Source: Clavelina lepadiformis (lineage: Eukaryota > Chordata > Ascidiacea > Aplousobranchia > Clavelinidae). Taken from it: a stretch of DNA of 64,000 nt. A model generated the notes under the pieces. It was not told where the DNA came from and made no database searches. It worked only from the letters and a program-made list of their open reading frames with translations. Below, piece after piece: positions 49,901-62,900 of this stretch (position 1 is the first letter of the stretch; every line of letters begins with the position of its first letter). Position numbers and translations under genes: made by a program. Location: positions 16,437,501-16,501,500 of the forward strand of contig NC_135245.1 of assembly GCF_947623445.1 (NCBI RefSeq), given 5' to 3'.

Positions 49901-52792
49901 AGGGCAGAAAGACGCATTTTCGAACACAGAATAGCGACTGGCAGCATGATTAATAACTGCAAAAGCGAAAATTGTCCCTACGGCGGCAGTTGTTTGGATG
50001 AAAATGAAGTGGATGGTTATTATTGCATCTGTGCGTACTCCGATGACTGTCAATGTAAGTTCAATGCTAATCATAGATTCTTTGCTGCAAGATCATTGCT
50101 AATTATTTAACTTTGTCAAAATTTGTCTAGTGAAATGTCCAAAAGAATACTACGGTTGTGATCGAGGGAATACGTCTAACCCGGGACAGCAGCAATTGCA
50201 GTGTATTAGGAATGGCTGGTTATGCGATAAGCGATTCGATTGCAAACTGAAGGTATTTTTTATGGTGAATTAAACCTGACAGCCGGGCAGATAAACGTAA
50301 TTTATGGCACGTGTGAAAACGTCCAGCGTTATGACGTAATTCAGCTTATCGCGTTTGCCCTCAAAGCGACTTTGCGCCCAAGTAGGTGGCTTTCTCGAAC
50401 GATTTATAAATAGCTTGGATTGTCAGCAGACAAAGATTATAAAACCCATCCATTAAACTCCGTTATAGATAAGCTGCTACTGACCAGGATAAAAAATAAA
50501 GTTTAAGATGATACTTGGTTAGAGCAAAATATACAGCTTAGTGTAACAATACGTCATTTAAATTCTCAGTGATAATATGAGGTTGACAAAGATTTTGATA
50601 TTTCCTACCCACTTTACGTTTAGGACGATGAGTCCCACTGCGTGGAAACCTGGTCCACCTGGGGACCTTGGTCAAAATGCAAAGGTGGGTGCGAAGGGGG
50701 GAAGCAAACACGTCAAAGAGTATGTGACGTCGCTTTTACACCTGATCCTGAAAGGTGCAAAATTCACAAAAACGCACTTGGGTATGTGCAAGTTGCATGT
50801 TTCACTGCTTACCGTACAAATTAATATAGGAAAATCTGCTCTATCAATTGACACCATGCAACAATACTTCAGAATACACAATAATTTAACTTAAGCCTAT
50901 TTCCAAAGTAGCTCGTTAACACTGCACGCTTCATAATTTTCAATACAAAGTAGGCCTACAACGAAAAGTATATCCGTCTCCTATATCGTTCTTCATGTTC
51001 CATTCTTTTTGACTGATGCTATCAGATGCAGCCGAAGATGTGTTGACAAAGGACAAATTGAACGCGAAAATAGAACTTGCAAAATAGTTGGTTGTCCAAC
51101 TGTACAATGCAGTCATCACCACATGGTTGCAGTAATTCCCCGAAATGGAGACATGACTGACCAGGAAATTCACGACAGAATACAAATTGGAAAAGATCAA
51201 CAATGTCAGCCAACCTACAACGATACTCACCTTATATTTGTTATTTATCTCCACAAATGCAATACTACATGGAAGGTTTGTCAAGTTTAATCAAGATGAT
51301 CACGCTTCTGTGATAAAGCTTGATCAAGGCTTGTGTACGGTATTAATATTGCTAAAATATCCTGGTGCACTTTCCAGGTCGATGGAGAAGACATCATTTA
51401 TCAAAACGAAATTAGGTTTCTTCCAAAATTGGACCAATCAAGTATAATAGTTCGCGATTTCGGCAAAATCTATGCCGTCACTTGTCGGTTTAATCGCCGC
51501 CACAAGGTGGTGATAGGTCACAAAAGAGATGGGTTTGGAATAGGTGAAGTTGCTGCTTTGACATTCAACGAAGATGATGATAAAAAGTGGGTTGGAATGG
51601 AACAGAACGAGCCGGTTGATTATTTTGCTTCTGGCGACGGCGAGTTCGATTTCAAGATGGATTTGTATAAAAGTTGGTCTCTTAACTAACAGTTTCGTGC
51701 TACGTAGTTCTTATGTCGCAGATGTAACTTTGTTGGAATATTCTTGTAGGCGACAACTTCCAAGAACCTTACACTCGCAGTGACTACCCTCTCCGCAAGC
51801 CATTACGCGAACAACTGTTTGTCGCTGTTCAGTTTCAATCAATAGATGAAACAGTAGCTCTCCATATCGAAAGATGTCGCGCAACTCCACATGCCTTGCA
51901 AAAGGATCTTCTTAACTCTTATACTTTTATCGAAAACGGGTAAATAATAATAATTTAATACGAAGGTCCGACATCAAATCACGCATTTCAAGTTAGATAA
52001 CTAGAAATTTTAAAGCCACGCTACGTCGCAGATGTGCCGTGGATGAAACCGTACGCTTTTTTAAAAGCAAACAGTCGGCGAAATTTAGAACCTTTTCTAT
52101 TGAAGCATTCAAGTTTAACGACGCCACCAAGCCACATATTTTCATTCAATGTGATGTCATAGTTTGTGAACTGGATGATTCTGACTGTCAACCAGATTGC
52201 GGTGAGGTAAGGTCTGGAAATGTTAATCGTGTACCAACGATGCAAATAGCAAGCGCGGTATTTTGTCGCAAGTTTTCCACAACATCCCTTTTCTACAGAA
52301 CCATAGTGGATCTCGCGAGAAGCGATCATTTGCTGGTGGTTTGCAGCCAATCGACGACGAACCAACGTACGGTCACGTGATACAAGGGCCAATCATAGTA
52401 GTCGATTCAAATGTTGAAAGTGGCCTCTGGGAAAATGACAAGCTTTTATATCAACGTGCACCTCAGGACGTCTTAACTACAGGTGCTAGGCTTTGCTTTT
52501 ACACAAGATTCAGCAGTTAGCCTACATACCAGTCAGTGTCTCTAAACATCTGTAAAAACTGCAGCGTATTGATGCAGATTCTGACGTGTTTAATGCTGAA
52601 CAAACTTACGTTAATAACTAACTTAAGAAAGTATTTGTAGATGCGACACCTGACGCCTCCGACAGTGCAACTGGGTCTCCATCGGTTCTATTTGTGTATT
52701 ACGCATTAGGCGGCCTGGCATGCATCAGCTTTGGAGTTTTTATCGGTATTTTAGCAAACCGGAAATTTCGAAGTTCGCCAACGGCAGTTTGA
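46928..52792 (+). CDS. ZP-domain membrane protein with ZP-N-like, EGF, LDLa and TSP1 modules
   Basis: Exons 46928-47042, 47116-47190, 47306-47413, 49314-49483, 49748-50054, 50131-50252, 50624-50781, 51026-51275, 51378-51672, 51750-51939, 52032-52206, 52299-52482 and 52641-52792; about 766 residues. The borders of exons 3-5 are the least sure. Order: signal peptide; acidic linker; a ZP-N-like part (VLCTGDQIVLTILRQALPES); an EGF-like domain near 231-257 (CKSENCPYGGSC); LDLa at 261-308 (GWLCDKRFDCKLKDDESHC); TSP1 from 309 (ETWSTWGPWSKCKGGCEGG); a full ZP domain about 376-655 with the C-terminal cysteine cluster CELDDSDCQPDCGE; a furin site REKR just after it; and a transmembrane helix near 732-755 with a short cytoplasmic tail. 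ZP proteins polymerise into extracellular filaments after release at the furin site, as in egg coats. Use in the egg coat, a matrix or a tunic layer is inference. Confidence 0.87.
47414..49313 (+). other. 1.9-kb intron of the ZP-domain gene
   Basis: No exon was recognised inside. A short inverted match (aaatcccgtgatg near 48075 with catcacgggatttt near 48437) may mark a small decayed element of about 380 bp; it was not strong enough to list as one. Confidence 0.4.
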
Positions 52793-53756
52793 ATTGCATC
52801 TTATTCATAGGATTGAATCTTTAATCAAGTTTTAATTTAAACCCATTCTGTAAGTTGACTAATGATAATATCAAAGAAGTTTCTATTTGATACAAAGAAT
52901 GCGACATATTTCTAACGTATTGACAAAACCAACAAACAAGTCTTGTGTATAACACTCTGCTGACCGAATATCGTCGATATCTGAAACATGTTGGTTTTAT
53001 TAATGAACTGTGAACATCTCTGCACGCGTTTGTTGTAGGCCTAATATTTGCAACAGCTTGGTACGGCAAAACTAACTTTCTTGAAGTTATAATTTTACTT
53101 TTAAAAACTACACAAACCTGACGACAGAACAAAGTTGCTCCCGGAAGATGTTTTTTATCGTCCGTCTTATAATACAATTTGTAACTCTGAAGTGATTTGC
53201 GTCAGAACACGATTTGCAGTAGCACTTTCTTCAGCTTTGGTTATTTTGAAAAAAAAAAAGAATAAATGTGCATATAACAACGCCAGTAAAACTGCAGCTT
53301 CAAACATTTAACAATCCTTACAAAGATGTGTGTGATACGCTTTTCGATTACAGCTCATCAAAAAGAAAATATCAAGTGTGTTAAATGTCTTTATTATATA
53401 GCATTTGAACAATCTTATGTTGACCACTGAAGTATAGGTGAAGTTGACCCACGGCCAATATCCAATCGTGAAAGACCAAAACGAATTCCACGTATTTATT
53501 TCCCACAATGCATCCTGGCAGCAATGTTAGTTGCATCTCATTAAAAGTAAAACTTACAGCGTTATAACACAAAATGTACTTTTTACTCGAAAAAGTAAAT
53601 TTATTGAAGTTAGTTTGTAAGGCTGCAGCTTTATTAATAGAAATTAGTACGCAATCAGTTTGTGCAGTGCAGTAGCCTACGCCTTTTTTCTAGTAAAAGT
53701 GTTGTAGCTTCAAAATAAACTAAAAAGTTATTAGGGACATTTAAAAAACCCAGTAT
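52793..53756. other. 3' flank of the ZP-domain gene
   Basis: No gene was recognised. An AATAAA at 53261-53266 could end the ZP-domain transcript. Confidence 0.35.
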
Positions 53757-53764
53757 GTTATAGT

Positions 53765-54087
53765 CAGGGTTGCCATCGGCCTGGACTAAAAAATAAGGAC
53801 GATTAGGAAACGAATAAAGAATACTACCTTAAACAGTGTACAACAGGAGAAGGCAATCAATGTTCCCAACAAAAAAAAGGAACACTATTTGCATGTTCTT
53901 AATTTTGGTATCTCATTTATACAAAATGATATACTAAAGGTGTCGAAATGCCCAAAATAGGAACCTCTGTCCGAAAAATAAGACAAAATAAGGACGCAAG
54001 TCCCAAATAAGCACGTTTCTTAGAAATAAGTACAAGGGAATTTTCTAAGACACAGACCTTCAAAATAATGACGGTATGGCAACCGTG
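53765..54087. mobile_element. hAT MITE with 8-bp target-site duplication
   Basis: The 323-bp element starts CAGGGTTGCCATC and ends GGTATGGCAACCGTG, giving inverted termini with one mismatch in the first 12. It is flanked by GTTATAGT on both sides (53757-53764 and 54088-54095), the length hAT insertion makes. The interior repeats 'aaaataaggac' and 'aaataag' motifs and is non-coding. Confidence 0.88.
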
Positions 54088-54095
54088 GTTATAGT

Positions 54096-56951
54096 TGACT
54101 CACAGGCTGTCGTCCTAGTTGACTCGTTGAACAAATACATGCGAAGACGCATGGACAATAGCAAACCCAAAGAAAATGGATTCAGTGTTTGTGCAATGTT
54201 TAAAACTTTTGCTGCCCGGTCAGAAAGAGTTCCTATACGTGGAGGTATTGGTAGATTGGCGCATCTTGATTGTACAGACACGAAATTTGACATAGTTTGC
54301 CACTACTACGGTCACGTATTTATGCCATAAAGATTATAGATTTTAAGCTACATCGACTTTCCTTAAAAACTGCATGAGGAGTAATAAAATACATTTATTT
54401 TATTTATGTGTTAAAAATGAGTTGATCATTCCACAGCGTGAGTCAATTAACTCTCAACATCATGTTAATTGACTCAATTCAGTAACAATTTTAAAGTCTC
54501 TCAAGTTTTGCATCGTCAATATAACCCTGAAAAACGCCATATCGACTTAGAGAAAAGGTCTCCTTGTTTGCGGTGTGAGTTTCAGCTTGAAAGAAAGAAA
54601 ATTAAGTGTGGGTTTTCCGTTACCATGCAGGGTAGTTTAAGCTATTGCTAGAAAATCTATGAACACTGACCAGCTATAAGTAACAACCGATGCATGAAGA
54701 TACTTTTAATGATTTTTCAAATGAATTATATCGATTCTTGTCAAGCTTTTAATTTAGCGTTAGTAAGAGCAGAAAATGGCTAAGAACAGAAAAAGTTTTG
54801 AAAACGAAAAAAAAGCTGAAAGGCTGTAATGGAAATGTAGGACTTGCTGACATTATATGATTCTGGTTAAGTTATAGCGTCGGTCAATTCAATCTATGTA
54901 CCATTCAAACCAGGACGAATATATTTATACTGTATCAGTATCACGTATCGTGGTTATGAATGCGCACCTATACAGAGATGTAATAGATATATAGATATAT
55001 ACATCTATATATAGATGTAAGGTCTAACAGATTTGGCAGCAAAGAACACACCCGGCATATGAGTTGAAAATAGAAATTTTTTTAGCAAATATATACGCTG
55101 CCTACTTTCATCAGTAACATGATGAAAAATTTGCTTAATTCCATACTGAAAGTTTTCCCCATAAAAATTTCCGAGACAACCAAGCTTGGTAGCTTAAGAT
55201 TCACTGGAAAGCCTTGAAAATTCTGATAAATTTTATGGGTGGTATTCACACTGCAGGAAGTAATTCTAAAAAGCGTATTTTTGAAATGCTGTAGGCTGCA
55301 TCCGGCGCTTTTTTTTCAGCCGTTTTAACGGATATAAAGAAACAAAAAATGCAATGACGAAACGTCCATTTGCTTACGTTTTGTTCCAACCAAAACCTCA
55401 CTCTGACGCCGGTCAGGCCGTTTGTATCTTGGCGCGTTTATGGTGGTATAAGAAAGATCATAAGTAAACTAAAATTTAGCAAATCAATATGTAAACTGCA
55501 GTTACCGCAAAATCGGTAACCAAGCGACAGCTTTTGTGCAACATTCAATGCACACACACACACAATTTTACTTCATTTCTAACTTTTTTCCTTTTATTTA
55601 CAATTGTTCATCAGGACCAGTGAACAGTAGCACTACTGGGTATTGAACACGGGCCGCATTATTGCGATCGCAGCGTTCGAACCGACTGATTGACAGTGGG
55701 TTGCTTTCAATAAACCAATTGTCAAAGCCAGCATGTTAACAAAATGGATTTCTCTTCACTTACGAACTGTAAAAAGTAGAAAACTTCAGAGATGTAGTTT
55801 TTCAGTATATAGGCTATTGCTTTATTGTCTAACTATGTAGCCCATGCATCCATTCGCCAATGCTACTGGACACTGAGACTTCGCTCGAGATATCTATGGT
55901 TAGTGCAGAAACAACTTCCAAATTACGGTTCGAAACCGCAAAGTTTAATAATAAAACAAACATGGTTTAATTGCACAACCTTTGCAAGCGATTGCACATG
56001 CCTCGAGCTGTTTGAGTGTAAGTTCAAAAAAGCGGCGTGACATATATCATGAAATTTACGCCAACAAAATTAAGGTTATGAGCTGTTATATCATGTAAAA
56101 AATAACCTAAAGAATCGGCAACTTGTCCATTGCATTTCAGAGCGGTTTTCGAATACAACGCGTCAAAGCTGCTTTGCTGCAAGACCAAGTAGTTCTAGGA
56201 CGGGAATAAGACTAAATCGTGCGCTTGCTCACCATGCATCGGTCCATGTCCTTATGCACGTACGCAGAACTGTGTTTACACAAGAGCCGGGTTCGGATGA
56301 TGTCAATCCAAGCCGCATCAATTTCTTAAATCTTTTAATCGTCGCCGCTTATATACCTGTTGACAAGTTGTATTTAACAAGACTTGTTTACTTATTACTT
56401 CCTCCAATTTATGGTCATATAGTACATGTTATAGAAGAAGCTTTTTATGTCTGATAAAATCCGTAGCATTTAAAGTTGACTTGAATACGGCAAAACATTA
56501 TAGCGTTATCAAAACACGGTAATGTAGTTCGACGTATTTGAGCCAAGAAAAGTTATAACTAGACTGCAGTTGATACCGCTTCCGGGTACAAACTATTACG
56601 TCGAGATACTAAATATAGAAGGGTACAATTTTTATAAAAGGAAATACAACCTCGAATTTTTCATCAATAGTTTAAGAATACGAAGGAAGTAACTTCACAA
56701 TGAATTGTTTCAGTTGACTGACAATATGAATTGCGTTTTTTATAATGAAAGAAATGTGGAACAAGTCTGTAAAAGTAACTTGTCACACCAGACTAAAACT
56801 AAGCGCAAAATGTTTATGCACAGAGGCTTTATACGGCAAGCCTTGTCAGCATAGCCTATATGTATCAATGTAAGCTTCAGTAAATATAATTGTATCTCTT
56901 AAACTAGAGGGAATATTTTAAGGTAAAAACTTCTAAGCGAGCGATAGAAAG
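54096..56951. other. Intergenic; two unexplained small reading frames and a SINE
   Basis: No gene could be assigned. Directly right of the hAT element, an open frame of about 78 codons runs to 54330 (LVDSLNKYMRRRMDNS, ENGFSVCAMFKTFAARSERV). Another of 60 codons ends at 54651 (SPCLRCEFQLERKKIKCGF). I recognise neither. A (CA)n run lies at about 55550-55564. Confidence 0.35.
55600..55700 (-). repeat. tRNA-derived SINE fragment
   Basis: On the minus strand, CAGTCGGTTCGAACGCTGC (box-A region of a tRNA, 55688-55670) is followed about 20 bases later by GCCCGTGTTCAATACCC, a degenerate box B (near 55655-55639). The arrangement and spacing match a tRNA head. The sequence then passes into a tail without a mature tRNA acceptor stem, and ends near an A-rich stretch. 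It is a decayed copy, not a working tRNA gene. Confidence 0.55.
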
Positions 56952-58949
56952 ATGTTTCAAATTGTGACAGTGTTTCAAATTAGTTTGTTGCTGTCATTTT
57001 CACTGGTTTCTTCTGCGTATCCTGCGTGTGGTAAGCACACTGTACTCAAACTTTTTTTTATAAACCTGTGCCGTTGAATATATGTTGATGAATAGAAACT
57101 TATATGAGAATGATTGCATTTATAACCACTTTATTCCACTATACCACTTTATAACTGTTACAGATGGCGGATCAGCAGATGCAGCTCTTGAATCGCTTAT
57201 TGATGACCACGTTGACCGGTTGTTGGAGCTAAGGCTACCCAGCTGGGGTTGGGTGAACACTCCTGGAGCTGTTCTTGGAATCCAGCTGAGTAAAATGCAA
57301 AGTTTATTTGGCTTGGATAGGACTTTAGAAACGATGGCACAAGAAATGAAAGATGAATTGGACAGGTTCATGAAATACTTTTAACGTTTTGTTAATTCAA
57401 CGTTGAAAGTAAAAGTCAAATGTCATCCTAACTTGAACAACATTCATCGCAGCACGAACCTAGGAAAAAATGCTCACTATGCGATGGCCACAAAAGCTTC
57501 ATGTCAAAACCCGCGGAACTTCAGTGGAGTTGACATAATTGATCGCATTTGGAAAAGAATGAGATTCCAATTTCGATACGAAAGTACGCATGCCTATACA
57601 ATTGCAATGGGATTTTATCAAATAATGGGTAACTTTCAAAAGGCTTTTTAAACTATAGAGAAGGCTCAACGAATCCCGTTCGACCGTTGGTATCGCTACA
57701 GCCTAGCAGTTCAAGCGCTATGTGTTTGCGGCGAGGAACTTACGAGATACCACATAGTACGCATGGCACGAGGACAAAATGATGACGGGAGTTGGGGTGA
57801 CACTCATTCAGTGGGTGAGTTACCGAACTTTATTGGTATAATTAGCCCCTTTTTTAAATGTGATGTCCTGTTTGCTTTTCAGACGACACAAACCAAGTAT
57901 TACTTGCAATTCGATGTATTCAAACACAAAAAACAGTCGTAAATCGACCTTACATGCGAAGGCTGCTGCGAAATTCGACCATAAAAGCTATTTCTTTCCT
58001 TGAGTCTTCCGTGAACGCCGACGGCGATGATGTTTGGATAGGAAATAAATATTCCACGCCCGGAGCGCTGCTGGCACTCCAAGACATCAGTGATTTTGCA
58101 GAATGCAAGTAAGCAAGTATTAACTGCAGTAAGTAAATACACGTAAACATTGAACGCTCAAAATCTTCATAACTAAGCGATGAAGACTGTATAAGCAAAT
58201 GAGTGCATCTTTCAGCATGGCAGCTGGAAGCATGTCGAACGGTTTAGCACCGGACGAACGGGTAGGAGCTATTTCACAACGTCTTCCGGCCATGAGAGGG
58301 AGAAGCGTCCTTACATTGAAAGATCCCGAATGGACTTGTGTGACACCTGGTATCTTGCTTCTTTGGTTTTTTTAAAGTGGGTTAATTTACATAAGTCAAT
58401 GAAAATGTGCTTTCAAGGCTATTTTTCTACAGACCCCATTCCAGACGGTTATGTCCCAAATTATGATCCTGAACCTTCTCTTGAATGCGATGATCTTCTT
58501 CCGGGAGCAATGCCTCCTCCAGGAGTTACTTGGATCGATGTTCGCCTCTCGGTTCAAAAGACATTGGGAACAAACATTAATGACTCCTTTGATTTGACAT
58601 TGCTTGTGGAAAACGTGAATGAAGGCAACACGCTGTTGCAAGCCATGGCACAGGCTAGATGCCTCGGACAGTTTCAGTGAGTTTAACTTGCATTCCCATT
58701 TCACTAAATCTGTTGCAACGAAAATACAACTACTATGAGTGCTAAATGTTTTACGTTTCTAGATTTGAAACAGTCATAACATCATTCGGACCGTCTGTTA
58801 GATCGGTGGACGGATTGCAAGCTGATACAATGAACCGTCAGTACTGGTCGTTAGTTGACGCTGGGACGGAAAAAAGTCTGCCACTTGGCGCCGGTAGATA
58901 TCAGCCATCAGATGAGCAACATATCCTGTTTAAATTAAGCACTTGGTAA
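56952..58949 (+). CDS. Cobalamin-binding protein (intrinsic factor/transcobalamin-like), copy 1
   Basis: Exons 56952-57030, 57164-57365, 57453-57583, 57659-57814, 57883-58108, 58216-58349, 58433-58676 and 58763-58949; all phases agree and give about 452 residues (human intrinsic factor about 417, transcobalamin about 427). Exon 1 is a signal peptide (MFQIVTVFQISLLLSFSLVS). Residues 27 to about 310 are the helical alpha domain (LGIQLSKMQSLFGLDRTLET, RYSLAVQALCVCGEELTRYH, GQNDDGSWGDTHSVD, TPGALLALQDISDFAEC). The C-terminal beta domain (about 375-452) has ITSFGPSVRSVDGL ... YWSLVD ... ILFKLSTW, typical of this family. It would bind vitamin B12 outside the cell or in the gut lumen. Poly(A) signal AATAAA at 59023. 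It shares a tandem duplication with copy 2; exons 4, 5, 7 and 8 are nearly identical between them. Confidence 0.93.
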
Positions 58950-59900
58950 AAGAATTATGCTGGTTCGGAAAGTTTTGAATGCAAGGTTTCCTGGAATCCT
59001 GTCTGTACATTATATTCCTTTCAATAAATTTATTGCATTACCATTGTCGTATCAATTTTAGGCGGAAGACTAAAAGCAGACTTAACAGAAATCTGTCTAC
59101 AAATCAAAAATACAATACACGACTAATGATGGTTATGTCACTGTGGTTATCTTTTACACGCTGGCGAAGCAAGATTATTCTAAACAGATTTCTAGATGCC
59201 AGAACGATAGTTACTGGTTAAGCGGTGCATTTTTAAACAGGCGTTTTCAAAGTCAATAAGGTGCTTAATAATCCGAAAGGTATCGGTACGAAACCACAAA
59301 CCATCGGCCTGCGGTACAATTCAGAGAGTATAAGCAGCAGTTTTTCAAACTGGTATAACGACCATAAATAAATCACAATCTCGAATCTACCTAGCACATA
59401 CACTCAAGAGTATAGCGCGTAGATGTTGTCACAACAACATATTCTCATATAATGAAAATATCGTGAAAGAAGTCAGCAAAATGGTGTTATCAGCAAGCAA
59501 GCGACTATATAGGCTGTACAATCCGTACATGTAGTTATATAAGTTGAGCAAAAGACAACATTGTTACGACAACTAACCCTTGAGGAAGTTTCGGTTACAA
59601 AAAGCACAAAGTATTTATAAATTACACACTAGCTCGAAGAAGTAAACTTTGCTCCGCAATTGCTAAAAATAACTTGTACTTATAAGACACTACTTTACCT
59701 CTGTGACATACAGTAGACTGTGCTGGATCGCAGAATCCTCTTAATTTGTCGACTAAAAATTAAAACGATTAGTCTGCAGTGTAGGTGGGTATATTATTGG
59801 CATACACGAAACTAAGTTTCAGCTTTAGCAAACAGAAAAATTTCTAAGATCAACGCAGGAAATAGACATTCTTTAACAGTTTACATTGTTCTTCAGTTAG
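58750..59900. repeat. Tandem segmental duplication, left unit (3' end and flank of copy 1)
   Basis: The last exon of copy 1 plus about 950 bp of 3' flank is nearly identical to 62860-64000, at an offset of about 4.11 kb. Only scattered substitutions and small indels separate them, for example aaacagatttctag against aaagagatttctag. The flank runs straight into the start of copy 2. Confidence 0.95.
59023..59028 (+). promoter_or_regulatory. Poly(A) signal AATAAA of B12-binding copy 1
   Basis: AATAAA about 75 bases past the TAA stop, inside ttcaataaatttattgc. The same site recurs at 63135 after copy 2. Confidence 0.55.
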
Positions 59901-59911
59901 CGTTAGAAAGA

Positions 59912-62900
59912 TGTTGAAAATTCTTAGTTTGCTTCAAGGAATATTTCTCCTAAAATTTGCAGTTGTTTCGTCAGCATACCCCGTGTGCGGTAAGTGTGCT
60001 CAAGCGCCTCTTCCATTTGGCAACTTTGAGTAACTTAACATGACAGTTTGAAAACTTTAATGCAATCTTTCAGCAAATAATTAGGAGAATTTTACAGATG
60101 GCGGATCAGCAGATGCAGCTCTTGAATCGCTTATTGATGACCACGTTGACCGGTTGATGGAGCTAAGGCTACCCAGTTGGGGCTGGGTAAACACACCGCG
60201 AACTCTTCTTGGAATCCAGCTGAGTAAAATGCAGAGTTTATTTGGCTTGGATAGAACTTTAGAAACGATGGCACAAGAAATGAAAGATGAACTGGACAGG
60301 TAAGTTAAAGGGATTAACAACAGGACCAACTGTAATTGCAGTTATAGACACCGAACAACCTCATGCAAACTTCACAATCTTGTGTCCATCTTATTTTTCT
60401 TGCTAACTCTTGAATGGCTCTCTTGTAATTTGTTTTAAATTGGCCTCTTCACCATTTTCTATGCTGTCTTCTTGTCAGCATATTATTTGCCAATCCAAGG
60501 CTTCTAAGTAGCCTATTAGCCCAAAAATTGTTGTGAGTGCTGGAACAGATTCGGTAGTTAAACATCTGTGACATTTCTAACCGATTGCTTTTATCCACTT
60601 ATGTAATGTAGAACTTTGCTTTGTGTGGAAGTTAGATATTTGCGCTTTTGCTCAAGATAATACGGTAGAGTATAATTTTATCTTGTTTTCATAAAAACTG
60701 AGATAGATGGTTAGCGTGGTTTGCTACTTTGCATTGTTCGTACAGCACACACTAGGGCTGCCATACGTCCGGAATTTCGGTGTTGAAATCTGTGTCCTGG
60801 AATAAATCCAAAAAGTGCTCTAATGTCCGGAGTTTTGGCATCTCGTAAGTTGTGCTTAACTTGAAATAATGTGCACGTGTTGCGAAAGTGAAAATTTCAA
60901 CTTTTTACGGACTTCTAGGCTCCTTCTATAGGTCTATCGGCTAAAAGGACTCGCCCTAGCGCTTGTCTAATGTGATTTATCAGTTAACTTTGCTTTGTGA
61001 TATTGTAATTTTCTTTATTCGGTAATTATGCGAATTGGCTTTTTTATTTTTCGAGTCATTCGACTAGGCTAGTTTTTTTTGTGGAATCAATTTTGCTATT
61101 TGATTTATAGTACCTAGACCTACCTTCGTATTTCGTAACTTTTAGATAGCAAATGTCGGTAAAAAGGTCTAATATTAATAAAACAGAAAGTTATTTGACT
61201 AAACAAATGTGGCAATTCTGTGCTTTTTTCCTTTTGTAAAAGTGATGCTGTCTTGCGGAAAAAAACGATCGTTTGGATTGGTAGCATGTAAGAACATAGG
61301 CTACTGTAAATACCGTACAGTGTGTGTTTTGTGTCGCGAAAGATGGTTATTGAGACCGTCAATTTGGCCGTTTCAAACATGGTAACACTAGCATAGACCA
61401 TATAGAGCTTCAAGCTGTTTACCAACTCCAATTGTTGAGTACACACCCCTAGCGAAACCTGCTATAAATTTCACAATTTTGTAGACCACATTATGTGTTT
61501 TTGCCGCAGCACAAACATTGGAAAAGTTGCCCTGTACGTGATGGCCGCAAAAGCATCCTGTATAAATCCTCGAAATTTCAGTGGAATCGACATAATCGAT
61601 CGAATATGGAAAAGAATGAGACTTCAATTTCGCTATGACAGTACGTGCAAAAAGTGATTACAGTGCCTCTGTTCCAACTTGATATAAAGTGTAAGTAGGC
61701 ATTCTGTTTTGAACACATAGAAATGTCTCAAAGAATTCCAGACGACCGTTGGTTTCGCTACAGCCTAGCAGTTCAAGCGCTATGTGTTTGCGGCGAGGAA
61801 CTTACGAGATACCACATAGTGCGCATGGCACGAGGACAAAATGATGACGGGAGTTGGGGTGACACTCATTCAGTGGGTACGTCATTGAAAACCAACGACT
61901 TACTTATCACGTTTTCATCAGCTCAATTGATTTTCTTTCTTTTTTTAGACGACACAAACCAAGTATTACTTGCAATTCGATGTATTCAAACACAAAAAAC
62001 AGTCGTAAATCGACCTTACATTCGAAGGCTGCTGCGAAATTCGACCATAAAAGCTATTTCTTTCCTTGAATCTTCCGTGAATGCCGACGGCGATGATGTT
62101 TGGATAGGAAATAAATATTCCACGCCCGGAGCGCTGCTGGCTCTCCAAGACGTCAGTGATTTTTCAGAATGCAAGTAAGTTGTAATATTTGCAATTAAAA
62201 ATTCTTAATCATTAACGCTTAGGCTACTCATACCACGTCCACTCATTGAACGAGTGTCACAAGAATATATAGACCGCAATGTGTGTGTTACAGCAACGCT
62301 GCCGAGAGCATATCAAACGGCCTAACAGCAGATGAACGGGCAGTAGCCCTCGCACAACGTCTTCAAGCCATGCGAGGTAGAAGTGTCCTTGCATTGAAAG
62401 ATCCCAGCTGGACTTGCGTTACACCTGGTTTGTCATAAGATATCAAGAGTGCGATGTTGTTTTTGCGTTTAACTTGCCAAGTCAAAACCGCAGATTTGTC
62501 GCCTATTTTGATTTGTGAGCTTGATACTTTTTCTTCTTCTTTAGACCCGATCCCAAACGGATACCTTCCCGACTTTAATCCCGAACCTTCTCTTGAATGC
62601 GATGATCTTCTTCCGGGAGCAATGCCTCCTCCAGGAGTTACTTGGATCGATGTTCGCCTCTCGGTTCAAAAGACATTGGGAGCAAACATTAATGACTCCT
62701 TTGATTTGACATTGCTTGTGGAAAACGTGAATGAAGGCAACACGCTGTTGCAAGCCATGGCACAGGCTAGATGCCTCGGACAGTTTCAGTGAGTTTAACT
62801 TGCATTTCCATTTCACTAAATTTGTTGCAACGAAAATACAACTACTATGAATGCTAAATGTTTTACGTTTCTAGATTTGAAACAGTCATAACATCATTCG

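Noticed and set aside
54980-55020. Palindromic TATAGATATATACATCTATA run
   Set aside because: Simple AT-rich self-complementarity, not a distinct element.
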